A DNA stretch of 64,000 bases from Acetobacter cibinongensis (GTDB lineage: Bacteria > Pseudomonadota > Alphaproteobacteria > Acetobacterales > Acetobacteraceae), in assembly GCF_000963925.1 (NCBI RefSeq), contig NZ_BAMV01000010.1, positions 102,648 through 166,647 on the forward strand, read 5' to 3'. Shown in pieces: positions 44,682 to 56,549 of this stretch; the first letter of the stretch is position 1; every line of letters starts with the position of its first letter. The position numbers and the translations under genes were made by a program. The notes under the pieces were generated by a model that saw only the letters and a program-made list of their open reading frames with translations, was not told where the DNA came from and did no database searches.

Positions 44682-46709
44682 ATGAGCGACCTGTTTTCCG
44701 AGCCCCCTCCGCCCTCCCGCCGGTCTGCCGGAAAGGCAGCGAAGCCTGAAGCCGACAGCACGCAAGCCTATGACGCCAGCGCCATTGAAGTGCTGGAAGG
44801 GCTGGAACCAGTACGCCGCCGCCCCGGCATGTATATTGGCGGCACAGACGAGACCGCGCTGCACCATCTGGCCGCTGAAGTGCTGGATAACGCCATGGAC
44901 GAAGCCGTGGCAGGCCATGCATCCACCATTGATGTCAGCCTTGAACCCGGCAACAAACTGACAATCAGGGACAATGGACGCGGTATACCCGTAGACGCCC
45001 ATCCCCGCTTTCCTGATCGTTCCGCGCTGGAGGTTATTCTTACGACCCTCCATGCTGGTGGTAAGTTCTCCGGCAAGGCCTATGCAACGTCTGGAGGGTT
45101 GCACGGTGTTGGCTCATCCGTTGTGAACGCTCTGTCCTCCCGCATGGACGTGGAAATTGCCCGTGACCGCGCCATATGGCAGCAGTCTTACGAACGCGGC
45201 ATTCCCGTAACAGCGCTGGAAAAAACAGGGGCCACCCAGAACCGTCGTGGCACGCAGATTGCCTTTGTGCCTGATGCCCAGATTTTTGGGACGCACCATT
45301 TTGTGCCGTCACGGCTTTATAAGCTGTGCCGGTCAAAGGCATTTCTTTTCCGTGGCGTAACCATCCGCTGGAACTGTGATCCATCGCTCATCAAAGCTGG
45401 CGATGATACGCCTGCAGAAGCGGTGCTGCATTTCCCCGGCGGTTTGGCTGACAGCCTGAGTGATGAACTGGGAGCCTCAGCCCCCCTCCTCACCCCCATT
45501 TGGGCGGGTGATGCAGCCCTCCCCCCTGCGGCAGACGGCCGCGACAATGGGCGCGTAGAATGGGCTGTTGCCTTTCTGGAAAGCGGTGCGGCATCCCTTG
45601 CCTCTTACTGTAATACCATTCCCACCCCACAGGGCGGCACACACGAAACCGGATTCAGGAACGCTCTGGTCAAAGGCTTACGTGCCTGGGGTGACCAACG
45701 CTCCAACAAAAAAGCAGCCGCTATTACGGCGGAAGATGTGCTGGGCACCATAGCGGCTCAGCTCTCGGTCTTTATTCGTGACCCGCAGTTTCAGGGCCAG
45801 ACCAAGGAAAAGCTTACATCGTCCGAAGCCAGCAAGCTGGTTGAAACTGCCTTGCGGGACCGGTTTGACCACTGGCTAGCGCAAAATCCGCCGCAGGCTG
45901 ATGCGCTCCTGACCTTTATGATTGAGAGGGCAGAAGAACGCCTTCGCCGCCGTGAGCAAAAAGAAACACCGCGTAAGAGTGCCACACGCCGCCTGCGCCT
46001 GCCCGGCAAACTGACCGACTGCACCCGCGAACGCGCTGAGGAAACCGAGATATTTCTTGTGGAAGGCGACTCCGCAGGCGGCTCGGCCAAGCAGGCGCGT
46101 AACCGTGAAACACAGGCCGTTCTGCCATTGCGCGGCAAAATTCTGAACGTAGCCAGTGCCACGACAGAAAAACTGCGCGCCAATCAGGAATTGCGGGACC
46201 TCATTGAGGCGTTAGGCTGTGGGTCTGGCGACAAATTTGAGCTGAGCAAACTACGTTATGGCCGCGTCATTATCATGACCGATGCTGACGTGGATGGCGC
46301 ACATATTGCCTCCCTGCTCATGACATTTTTCTACCGTGAACTGCCGGAGCTTATCCGTGCGGGCCACCTCTACCTTGCACAGCCGCCACTCTACCGGCTG
46401 ACACAAGGTGCCCGCTCCGTGTACGCCATGGATGATGCGGACCGAGACCGCAAAATTAAGAAAGAGTTCAAGTCACGCGGTAAAATTGATGTCTCCCGCT
46501 TTAAAGGTCTAGGGGAAATGCCCCCGGCGGACCTTAAAGAAACAACAATGGACCCGAAGCGCCGCACGCTGCTGCGTGTTGTGGCTCCGGCGGAAGACCG
46601 TCTGGCCACGCGTGAACGTGTTGAAAGCCTGATGGGCCGTAAACCGGAACTACGCTTCGCCTTCATTCAGGAACACGCGCAATCTGTTGGAGAACTGCTG
46701 GATGTCTGA
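44682..46709 (+). CDS. parE: DNA topoisomerase IV subunit B
   Basis: This ATPase subunit of topoisomerase IV decatenates daughter chromosomes. The 675-residue protein has a Pro/Arg/Lys-rich extension, the GHKL ATPase site with EVLDNAMDEAVAG and IRDNGRGIPVD, ATSGGLHGVGSSVVNALS, and the Toprim motifs EGDSAGGSAKQARNRE, then TDADVDGAHIASLL. Its length fits ParE, not the roughly 800-residue GyrB, which lacks the same linker. The partner parC is not in the window. The ribosome site is weak (GGGACAG), but the Met at 44682 gives the homologous start. Confidence 0.94.
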   Translation: MSDLFSEPPPPSRRSAGKAAKPEADSTQAYDASAIEVLEGLEPVRRRPGMYIGGTDETALHHLAAEVLDNAMDEAVAGHASTIDVSLEPGNKLTIRDNGRGIPVDAHPRFPDRSALEVILTTLHAGGKFSGKAYATSGGLHGVGSSVVNALSSRMDVEIARDRAIWQQSYERGIPVTALEKTGATQNRRGTQIAFVPDAQIFGTHHFVPSRLYKLCRSKAFLFRGVTIRWNCDPSLIKAGDDTPAEAVLHFPGGLADSLSDELGASAPLLTPIWAGDAALPPAADGRDNGRVEWAVAFLESGAASLASYCNTIPTPQGGTHETGFRNALVKGLRAWGDQRSNKKAAAITAEDVLGTIAAQLSVFIRDPQFQGQTKEKLTSSEASKLVETALRDRFDHWLAQNPPQADALLTFMIERAEERLRRREQKETPRKSATRRLRLPGKLTDCTRERAEETEIFLVEGDSAGGSAKQARNRETQAVLPLRGKILNVASATTEKLRANQELRDLIEALGCGSGDKFELSKLRYGRVIIMTDADVDGAHIASLLMTFFYRELPELIRAGHLYLAQPPLYRLTQGARSVYAMDDADRDRKIKKEFKSRGKIDVSRFKGLGEMPPADLKETTMDPKRRTLLRVVAPAEDRLATRERVESLMGRKPELRFAFIQEHAQSVGELLDV

Positions 46710-46727
46710 CCCACTGCTTCCTGCCGA

Positions 46728-47624
46728 ATGAACAACACCGACCTGACAGTTAAAGAGCGCGCCGCCGCACTGGCGCAATTAATTGGCGGCATGGTGTGTT
46801 TGCAATTTGGCTCTTCTACAGCCAAGGCACTTTTTCCCGTCTTTGGTGCTGCGGGTATGGTGGGGCTGCGCTGCTTCTTTGCCACCGTTGTCTTGATGTG
46901 CATTTTCAGAAGCTGGAATGTTCTATCCTGGCGGGTGCTCAAGCTGGCCTTCCCTTACGGGCTGGCCATTTGTGCCATGAATCTGTTTTTCTATTTGGCG
47001 CTTCAGCGTATTCCGCTGGGTATTACCGTTGCCATTGAATTTACCGGCCCTCTTTTTCTTGCATTTATGGGGTCTCAGCGTCTGGCTGATATTGGGTGGC
47101 TTGTGCTGACCATTGCCGGGTTGGGGTTATTGCTCAACCCTTCTTCCTCAACTGCACCGGACGCCCTGGGGATTCTTTTTGCCATGGGAGCAGCCGTTGC
47201 GTGGGCGCTCTACATCGTGTTTGGCAAACGCTTTAGCGGCAAGCTGTCTGCCGGACATGCCTGCACTATAGGGCAATTATGCGCCAGCATCGTGCTGTTC
47301 ATACCCTGTTTTCTACCGGCGTTTTCAACGGGGCTAGGCCAGCCCAAACTGCTGTTCCTCAGCCTGATAGTGGCCATATGCTCATCGGCTCTGCCCTATG
47401 CGCTGGAAATGCGCGCCATGCAGCGTTTGTCCGCACGGGACCTTGGGGTTTTTTGTAGTCTGGAGCCTGTCTGCGCCACGCTGGCCGGGGTTCTCATTCT
47501 CCATGAAACGCTGCCCCTCAGTCGCTTATGCGGCATCCTGATGGTCGCGGGCGCTTCAGCCGGAACTGTTCTCACGCCCCGGCGTAGAAAAAAGCCTGAC
47601 GAGCTACCGGAACTCCCCCAATAA
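46728..47624 (+). CDS. EamA-family exporter, RhtA-like
   Basis: This 298-residue membrane protein has two EamA repeats and about ten transmembrane helices, resembling the threonine/homoserine exporter RhtA of E. coli. Conserved segments include ALFPVFGAAGMVGLRCFFAT, then LALQRIPLGITVAIEFTGPL and the second repeat SSALPYALEMRAMQRLSA. The C-terminus is basic. It starts 18 bases after parE without a clear ribosome site. Substrate is inferred only from the family; drug or metabolite export is equally possible. Confidence 0.85.
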   Translation: MNNTDLTVKERAAALAQLIGGMVCLQFGSSTAKALFPVFGAAGMVGLRCFFATVVLMCIFRSWNVLSWRVLKLAFPYGLAICAMNLFFYLALQRIPLGITVAIEFTGPLFLAFMGSQRLADIGWLVLTIAGLGLLLNPSSSTAPDALGILFAMGAAVAWALYIVFGKRFSGKLSAGHACTIGQLCASIVLFIPCFLPAFSTGLGQPKLLFLSLIVAICSSALPYALEMRAMQRLSARDLGVFCSLEPVCATLAGVLILHETLPLSRLCGILMVAGASAGTVLTPRRRKKPDELPELPQ

Positions 47625-47635
47625 CAAACCTCTGA

Positions 47636-47657
47636 CAGCGCGCGTTTTATCGCGCTG
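47636..47657. terminator. Possible shared terminator hairpin between the RhtA-like gene and nuoM
   Basis: CAGCGCG and CGCGCTG arms with an eight-base loop lie between the convergent stops and overlap the last codons of nuoM. There is no strong T-run, so its function is uncertain. Confidence 0.35.
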
Positions 47658-49164
47658 CCACAGCAACAGCCGCGTGGGACGTGTTCTGCGCAACAGCGTT
47701 CGCGCTGCCATGAATGGCCTGCATGACCACCGGGTCAAACAACCGGGTAAAGCTACCCGGATGCACGCCCATCCATAAGGTCACAACAGCCAGAGGCACC
47801 AATACTGCCATTTCGGCTGCGGTCAGGTCACGCAGCAGACTGACAGTACCTTTTACGCTGCCAAACAGTACATGCCTGTAAAGCGAGAGCATATAGACGG
47901 CACCCATAATCATGGTGGCCCCCGCAAGCAGCGCTACCCAGAATGAAACATGAATGGCCCCCATAAGGACCAGAAGCTCCCCGACGAAAGACCCCGTACC
48001 CGGCAGCCCTATGTTGGCCATGGTAAACAGCATGGCCAAAAGGGCTAGAACGGGCATCTGCCTTGCAACGCCGCCAAGAGCATCAATGTTCTGTGTTTCA
48101 GCACGCCATGCCACCGCAGACACACAGAAAAACAGGGCCGCAATCACCACCCCATGTGAAAGCATCTGGTAAATTGCGCCATCAATTCCCTCTGCGGTCA
48201 GGGTGAACAACCCAACAGCAATCATGCCCATGTGTGAGAAAGAGGAATACGCAATAACGCGCTTCATATCTGTTTGGGCAAACGCCACAAAGGCGGCGTA
48301 AATAATGGCCACCACCCCCAAAGCCAGCACATAGGGTGCAAACGCGTGCATGGCATTGGGAAACATAAGCACCCCAAAGCGTAGCAACCCGTAGGCTCCG
48401 GTTTTGGACAATACGCCTGACAACATGGCGGAGGCAGGTGCCGGGGCTTCAGAATAGGCGTCAGGCAACCATGCATGAAGCGGAAACAGCGGCAGCTTGA
48501 CGCCAAACGCCAGAATGAACGCCAGCAGCAGCCACCCCTGCATAACCGGGGAAAAACCTGCCTGCATAAGACCCTGTATGTCTGTAGTACCCGCCTGTAG
48601 CCACATAGCCACCAGCGCAATGAGCATGAACAGGGAGCCACCGAACGTAAACAGGAAGAACTGGAGAGACGCCCACATCCGTCTGGCCCCGCCCCATACG
48701 CCAATCATCAAGCTGGCTGGAATAAGCGTTGCTTCATAAAAGACATAGAACAGCACCAGATCCTGCGCTGAAAACAGACCGAACAAGGCCGTTTCAAGCA
48801 GCAGGAATGTGATGGAAAAAGTGCGCACCTGCGTTTGCACCGTGCGCCAGCTTGCAGCCAGCGCCAGCGGGGTCAGAAATGCGGTGAGCAGAATAAAGAC
48901 CAAAGAAATACCATCCACACCCGTATGGTAGGAGATACCTTGGTCCGCCATCCAGCTTAGCCGGGTTTCAAACTGCAATCCGGGGCGGCCTGGGTCAAAC
49001 TGTGCCCATAAAACTGCACTGAGCCCCAGCACCAGAAGGCTTGTCCAGAGGCTGAGCCATCGTGCGCTACGCCCTTGGTCTGCCCCTCCCCGCCCTAAAA
49101 GAAAAACCAGCCCTGCGCCAGCAAGAGGGAGATAGGTTATGAGCGAAAGCAAGGTGGGGTACAC
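47647..49164 (-). CDS. nuoM: NADH-quinone oxidoreductase subunit M, solitary gene
   Basis: This is a proton-translocating antiporter-like membrane subunit of complex I. The 505-residue protein has about fourteen hydrophobic segments, the Glu of TM5 in FYEATLIPASLMIG and the Lys of TM7 in VKLPLFPLHAWLPDAYSEAP, followed by AQTDMKRVIAYSSFSHMG, all conserved in NuoM. The start is a GTG at 49164. No other nuo gene is in view: its neighbours are mutL and the RhtA-like exporter. Either the rest of the operon lies elsewhere, or this is a relocated or repurposed copy. Confidence 0.88.
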   Translation of the reverse strand: MYPTLLSLITYLPLAGAGLVFLLGRGGADQGRSARWLSLWTSLLVLGLSAVLWAQFDPGRPGLQFETRLSWMADQGISYHTGVDGISLVFILLTAFLTPLALAASWRTVQTQVRTFSITFLLLETALFGLFSAQDLVLFYVFYEATLIPASLMIGVWGGARRMWASLQFFLFTFGGSLFMLIALVAMWLQAGTTDIQGLMQAGFSPVMQGWLLLAFILAFGVKLPLFPLHAWLPDAYSEAPAPASAMLSGVLSKTGAYGLLRFGVLMFPNAMHAFAPYVLALGVVAIIYAAFVAFAQTDMKRVIAYSSFSHMGMIAVGLFTLTAEGIDGAIYQMLSHGVVIAALFFCVSAVAWRAETQNIDALGGVARQMPVLALLAMLFTMANIGLPGTGSFVGELLVLMGAIHVSFWVALLAGATMIMGAVYMLSLYRHVLFGSVKGTVSLLRDLTAAEMAVLVPLAVVTLWMGVHPGSFTRLFDPVVMQAIHGSANAVAQNTSHAAVAVAAR

Positions 49165-49280
49165 GGCGTTCTTACCATCCGGGTTACATCACGGTAGCGC
49201 TAACTGTGCGCCATTTTGGTGCTGCAAGCCAGAGAAGCGCTGTTCACGTTCCGCCGAGCAGGCTTCCGCCGTTCCCCTCG

Positions 49281-51236
49281 TCAGCGGCGACCGAAAAGCT
49301 TTTCCAGATCCTTTTTGCTCAGCTTCAACCAAGTCGGTCGGCCGTGGGAGCATGTTCCGGCCCGTGGCGTTGCTTCCATCTGGCGCAAAAGGGCATCCAT
49401 TTCTTCTCGTGTCAGGCGGCGTCCGGCCCGGATACTGCCGTGGCACGCCATTCGGGCAATGACGGCATCCATCCGGCCATCCAAGGAAGGCATTTCTTCC
49501 GGGCTGCCATTATCGTCTGCTTCCAGTTCGTCAGCCAGATCACGCAGTAGCCCTACCGAGTCGCTGGTATTCAGCATAGCCGGAAGTGCGCGGACCAGAA
49601 TGGCATCGGTCCCGAACGCCTCCACCTCTATACCCAGCTTGGCCAACATCCCTTGCCGCGCAGCCAGAAGCTCCACCTGCAAGGGTGGTAGGTCCACAAC
49701 ATCCGGCACGAGCAGCCGCTGGCTTTGTACCGTACCGCTTAAAAATTGTTCCCTCAGCCGTTCATGGGTCAAACGTTCATGCGCTGCGTGCTGGTCCACC
49801 AAGACAAGGCTTCCATCTGCAGCTACCGCGATAACATAGGTATCCAGCACCTGCGCCACCGCAGCCCCAAGGGGATGGTCAGCCACAGAGTCTGTTGAAG
49901 CAGGAACGTAAGCGGGCTCCGGCTCACCCCCCATAGACGGAGCAGCTACGGAACCCTGAGCCCCCACCCCACCACCCAGAGGGGGCAACATGCGGGCTGT
50001 CGGTGCATCTCCCAACCTAAGCCGAGGCTCTGCCACCACTGTGCCTGCCCGCAGGGGCAGCGTTGACGCCGCACGCCCCGGTGCCGGGGGAGCAGGCACG
50101 ACCGGCCCGGCAGAGGTTTCGGGCGGATACCAGATACGCCCCGGCTTTACGGCTGAGAAGGAGGGCCTGACCCCGGCATTTCCAGCCCCGCCCTCCAGAG
50201 CACGGGTCAGGGTGCCGATGACAAGCGACCGTACAGCGGCCTCATCCGCAAAACGCAATTCCGTTTTTGCGGGGTGAACGTTCACATCCACCCTGTCCGG
50301 CGGGATAGTAAGGGTAAGGGCAACAACAGGGTGCCGGCCGTGTTCTATGACCCGGCGATAAGCCACCCGGACTGCTGTTTTCAAAACGGGATCAACAACA
50401 GGGCGACCATTCACCAGCATGAACTGGCCAGTCGCCGTAGCCCTGTGTACGGAAGGGCCACACGCAAAACCGGACAGCACCATGCCGTCCCGCTCCCCAT
50501 GAATACTCAAAAAGCCATCGGCCTCGTTCGCGCCCAGCAAGGCAGCGGCACGGCCCGCCATGTCCTGCGCTGGCAGGTCAAACAGAAGCCGGTCATCCAT
50601 ACTAAAACGAAAGGCCGTTTCCGGCACGGCAAGGGCCAAACGCCTTACAACACTCTCAGCGTGGTTACCTTCTACCCGAGGACTCTTCAGGAATTTCCGC
50701 CGTGCGGGGGTGGCAAAAAACAGGTCTTCCACCACAACGCTGGTCCCGACAGCCCCAGCACTTGGTTCTGGCGCGGAGACCTTGCCACCTGCAACATGAA
50801 TACGCCAAGCCCCGCTCTCCCCTTGTGTACGGGACGTTATGGTCAACCGCGCCGCAGCCCCAATAGAGGGTAGCGCCTCCCCCCGAAACCCGAGGGTGCG
50901 GATATGGACCAGCGATTCATCCTGAAGTTTGGACGTACAATGCCGCTCAACGGCCAAAGCCAGTTCATCCGGGGTCATGCCGCATCCATCATCCGTGACA
51001 ATGATGCGGTCTATCCCCCCACGCTCCAGACTGACATCCAGCCGTGTGGCGCCCGAATCTATGGCGTTTTCAACCAGTTCCTTTAACGCGGCGGCTGGCC
51101 GCTCTATGACCTCACCCGCCGCAATGCGATTGACCAGAACCTCTGGCAAGCGGCGCAAGGTCGGGCGGCGCGGCGCGGGGGCTGCGTTTTCTGAGGGAAC
51201 GGGAGACGGGGAAGATAAAAAAGAAGGGTCTGACAT
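49281..51236 (-). CDS. mutL: DNA mismatch repair protein MutL
   Basis: This protein couples MutS mismatch recognition to strand incision. The 651-residue protein has the GHKL ATPase motifs LKELVENAIDSGA, then DDGCGMTPDEL and TLGFRGEALPSI. A long Pro/Ala-rich linker follows, then a C-terminal dimerisation and endonuclease domain. The latent endonuclease motif DQHA-x2-E-x4-E is intact (DQHAAHERLTHE), with a GxCSHGRPT variant of the C(P/x)HGRP motif. This fits a methylation-independent MutL. AAGGG lies eight bases before the ATG. It sits 29 bases after the DUF3035 gene, and nuoM follows it. Confidence 0.95.
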   Translation of the reverse strand: MSDPSFLSSPSPVPSENAAPAPRRPTLRRLPEVLVNRIAAGEVIERPAAALKELVENAIDSGATRLDVSLERGGIDRIIVTDDGCGMTPDELALAVERHCTSKLQDESLVHIRTLGFRGEALPSIGAAARLTITSRTQGESGAWRIHVAGGKVSAPEPSAGAVGTSVVVEDLFFATPARRKFLKSPRVEGNHAESVVRRLALAVPETAFRFSMDDRLLFDLPAQDMAGRAAALLGANEADGFLSIHGERDGMVLSGFACGPSVHRATATGQFMLVNGRPVVDPVLKTAVRVAYRRVIEHGRHPVVALTLTIPPDRVDVNVHPAKTELRFADEAAVRSLVIGTLTRALEGGAGNAGVRPSFSAVKPGRIWYPPETSAGPVVPAPPAPGRAASTLPLRAGTVVAEPRLRLGDAPTARMLPPLGGGVGAQGSVAAPSMGGEPEPAYVPASTDSVADHPLGAAVAQVLDTYVIAVAADGSLVLVDQHAAHERLTHERLREQFLSGTVQSQRLLVPDVVDLPPLQVELLAARQGMLAKLGIEVEAFGTDAILVRALPAMLNTSDSVGLLRDLADELEADDNGSPEEMPSLDGRMDAVIARMACHGSIRAGRRLTREEMDALLRQMEATPRAGTCSHGRPTWLKLSKKDLEKLFGRR

Positions 51237-51265
51237 GGCCAGACCCTTTGTATCAGAACGGCTGC

Positions 51266-51784
51266 CTATTTGGGAGCGCGTTGTGTGGGGGTAACCCCAT
51301 GTGTAGGAGGCTTGCCCAGAGCCGCATTTGTTTTCAGGCGGCGGTTTTCTTCATCCGCATCCACTACAGCACCGGCTTTACCGCCTTTCCAGAACATAAG
51401 CTGCTCCACAAAGCCTGAACCGGCCTGCCCCAGCTCACCCTGATCTGGCGCATCAGCGGCCTGAGAGGCTTCTGTCACCAGCATGCTCTGGCCATCACTG
51501 TTGGAACCGTTCTCACCGTGCAATGCAACATCAGGCGAGAGGGTTTCGAGCGCCTGCAAGCGTTCGCTCTCGTCCTGCGGACGCTCTGCACCGCTCACGG
51601 GCTTTGCCAGTTCGTCCATTGGCGGCATGGACAGCGGTGCCCGCGTGGTGACGGTATACTCATCTGGCATACTACGTTCGAGACCGAACGCCCGCGCTGC
51701 CTCGGAGCCGGAGCACCCGGTCAGCAGCACACATCCGCCAAGAAGCAGCAGCGGAGAAATCAGTGTCGAAACTCGGCGTGCCAT
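51266..51784 (-). CDS. DUF3035 domain-containing lipoprotein
   Basis: This 172-residue exported lipoprotein starts MARRVSTLISPLLLLGGCVL with the lipobox LTGC. The conserved core is PDEYTVTTRAPLSMPPMDEL, typical of the alphaproteobacterial DUF3035 family, which is regularly found next to lspA and ileS. It lacks known enzymatic motifs. AAGGC lies seven bases before the ATG at 51784; a longer frame from 51901 overlaps lspA without support. Its presence next to lspA, the lipoprotein signal peptidase, fits a lipoprotein that needs that enzyme. Confidence 0.85.
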   Translation of the reverse strand: MARRVSTLISPLLLLGGCVLLTGCSGSEAARAFGLERSMPDEYTVTTRAPLSMPPMDELAKPVSGAERPQDESERLQALETLSPDVALHGENGSNSDGQSMLVTEASQAADAPDQGELGQAGSGFVEQLMFWKGGKAGAVVDADEENRRLKTNAALGKPPTHGVTPTQRAPK

Positions 51785-51837
51785 CTTCTGCCTTTTATCC
51801 TTCCTGCCCAGCCTGCCGGAGGGCAGGTCGCTTTTTC

Positions 51838-52334
51838 TCAAGTTGTCTGGTGGTCTTTGCCCATAAGGACATTTTGCACCAGTAGTACGCAAACTGAGCA
51901 CACTATAGCGGAATCAGCTACGTTAAATACATACCATGACCATCCAAACGCATGGGCATGGATAAAATCCACTACCGCGCCATACCGGACACGGTCCATC
52001 ACATTCCCAATGGCACCGCCAGTAATGGCCCCCACACAGGCTGCGGTCAGCCTGCTTGGTGTGCGTGCCATCCATACCAGCAAAATGCAGGCCACCGCTA
52101 GAGCAATGACCGAAAACACTATGCGCCCAGCACCGCCTAACCCACCAAACATGCCAAATGTCACGGCGTGGTTCCACACCATGCTGAAGTTCAGGAAAGG
52201 CAGAATGGCTATGGACCCTTTATCGGGCAAATTCAGCCCGTAGAGAATCCAGTATTTGCTCAACTGATCTGCTGAGAGCGTCAGCATTAACACCAAGGCT
52301 CCCAGACCAAATGGCCGCGCTATGAGGGGCTTGC

Positions 52335-52338
<4 letters not shown>
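51838..52338 (-). CDS. lspA: Lipoprotein signal peptidase (signal peptidase II)
   Basis: This inner-membrane aspartic protease removes signal peptides from diacylglyceryl-modified prolipoproteins. The 166-residue protein has four hydrophobic segments and both catalytic Asp blocks: GNVMDRVRYGAVVDF and FNVADSAIV. The GTG start at 52338 overlaps the ileS stop as GTGA, so translation is coupled. Length is normal. Order ileS-lspA-DUF3035 is common in alphaproteobacteria. Confidence 0.96.
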
Positions 52339-55256
<2,918 letters not shown>

Positions 55257-55420
55257 GGAACGGCAGGTGTCACTCTGGTTCGGGTTCAGCTCAATGCGCG
55301 GCAGGCACAGATGTGCGAGCGCTACGCATGGTTATCAGAGCGCACGGGCGGCGGGTCAAGCGGCTCCGGCGCAAATGGGCTCTTTTGCGGTTAGAAAACC
55401 GCATTAAGCGCAAAACAGTC

Positions 55421-55606
55421 CTACCGGAGGTCACCGTTTTTATGCCGGCACACAAGGTCGTTCAGCAGATAGGTAACAACGGCATAGGTGAAAAGACCGG
55501 CTATGGTCGTCTCAACATACTGCCGCGCTGGTACAACGGCATAAAGCACAAACGCCAGCAACGGCAGGCCTATGGCATAAGAGGCTATCCGCAGAAGGAT
55601 AGTCAT
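55421..55606 (-). CDS. Small two-helix membrane protein coupled to ribF
   Basis: This 61-residue protein has two hydrophobic segments (ASYAIGLPLLAFVLYAVV and TTIAGLFTYAVVTYLLNDLV) joined by a short loop, then a basic tail (CRHKNGDLR). The ATG overlaps the ribF stop as ATGA, the same style of coupling used throughout this region, which supports it being translated. I do not recognise a family; function unknown. Confidence 0.6.
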   Translation of the reverse strand: MTILLRIASYAIGLPLLAFVLYAVVPARQYVETTIAGLFTYAVVTYLLNDLVCRHKNGDLR

Positions 55607-56547
55607 GCAGCCGCCGCTCCTGAACTGAGGACACGCTGCGCTGCCTGTGCGTCCTGCGCAATTTGCGCTTTCAGGGCATCCAGCCCGTCAAACCGCTTTT
55701 CAGCCCGCAACATCCGGTGCAGCACCACAGAGAGCGTCTGGCCATACAGGTCTCCCTGATAGTCAAACAAATTGACCTCCAGCCTGCTTTCCTGCCCATC
55801 GTTAATGGTCGGCCTGCGGCCAATATTGGCAACGCCGGGCTTTGTGCTGCCATCCGGCAGGCGCACGGTCACGGCATACACACCGCGGGCTGGTTCCAGA
55901 TGCCTGCCCAGTGGGATATTAGCTGTTGGGAACCCCAGCAGTCGGCCACGCTTATCCCCGTGCTGCACCACACCCCGAATAGACCAGGGCCGCCCCAGTT
56001 CATCCCGTGCGCGTTCAGGATAACCTTCCTGCAAGAGCCGCCGGATACGCGTGGAAGAGTATGGCCCAGCGGCATCTGCCAGTGCTGAAACCGAGGTAAA
56101 CCCTACCCCCAGTTCAGCCGTGCGTTCTGCCAGAAACGGCACGGACCCACCGCGCCGGTGCCCGAATGCAAAATCTGGCCCACAGGCTACGTGCTTTAAT
56201 CCCAGACCATTATACAGCACGTCCTCTACAAACTGCTCGGCTGGCATAAGGGAAAAGGCTTCATCAAACGGGATCTGAAACACATGCTTCACGCCAAGCG
56301 CACCCAGAGCGGCAAGGCGTTCGTCCGAAAGAGTGAGGCGAAAGGGTGGGTCCTGCGGGCGAAACAGCTCACGCGGGTGCGGGTCAAATGTCACCACGGC
56401 CAGAGGCAGATCTGGCCGCGTTGTATGCAGGGTATGAACCAGATGGGCGTGCCCCAGATGCACACCATCAAAGTTGCCCAGCGCCGCAGCACAGCCCCGC
56501 GCCTGCTGGGGAATGGTCAACCAGCTTTCGTGCAACTGGGCATGCAT
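55603..56547 (-). CDS. ribF: Bifunctional riboflavin kinase/FMN adenylyltransferase
   Basis: This cytoplasmic enzyme makes FMN and then FAD from riboflavin. The 314-residue protein has the N-terminal adenylyltransferase site (ALGNFDGVHLGHAHLVHT), VTFDPHPRELFRP, the GPDFAFGHRRGGS block and the C-terminal kinase motif KRGRLLGFPTANIPL. Length is normal. An AGG element lies about eight bases before the ATG. It follows mtnC by two bases and overlaps a tiny membrane-protein gene. Flavin supply suits the many flavoproteins here (LldD, Dld, Lpd). Confidence 0.96.
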   Translation of the reverse strand: MHAQLHESWLTIPQQARGCAAALGNFDGVHLGHAHLVHTLHTTRPDLPLAVVTFDPHPRELFRPQDPPFRLTLSDERLAALGALGVKHVFQIPFDEAFSLMPAEQFVEDVLYNGLGLKHVACGPDFAFGHRRGGSVPFLAERTAELGVGFTSVSALADAAGPYSSTRIRRLLQEGYPERARDELGRPWSIRGVVQHGDKRGRLLGFPTANIPLGRHLEPARGVYAVTVRLPDGSTKPGVANIGRRPTINDGQESRLEVNLFDYQGDLYGQTLSVVLHRMLRAEKRFDGLDALKAQIAQDAQAAQRVLSSGAAAA

Positions 56548-56549
56548 GG

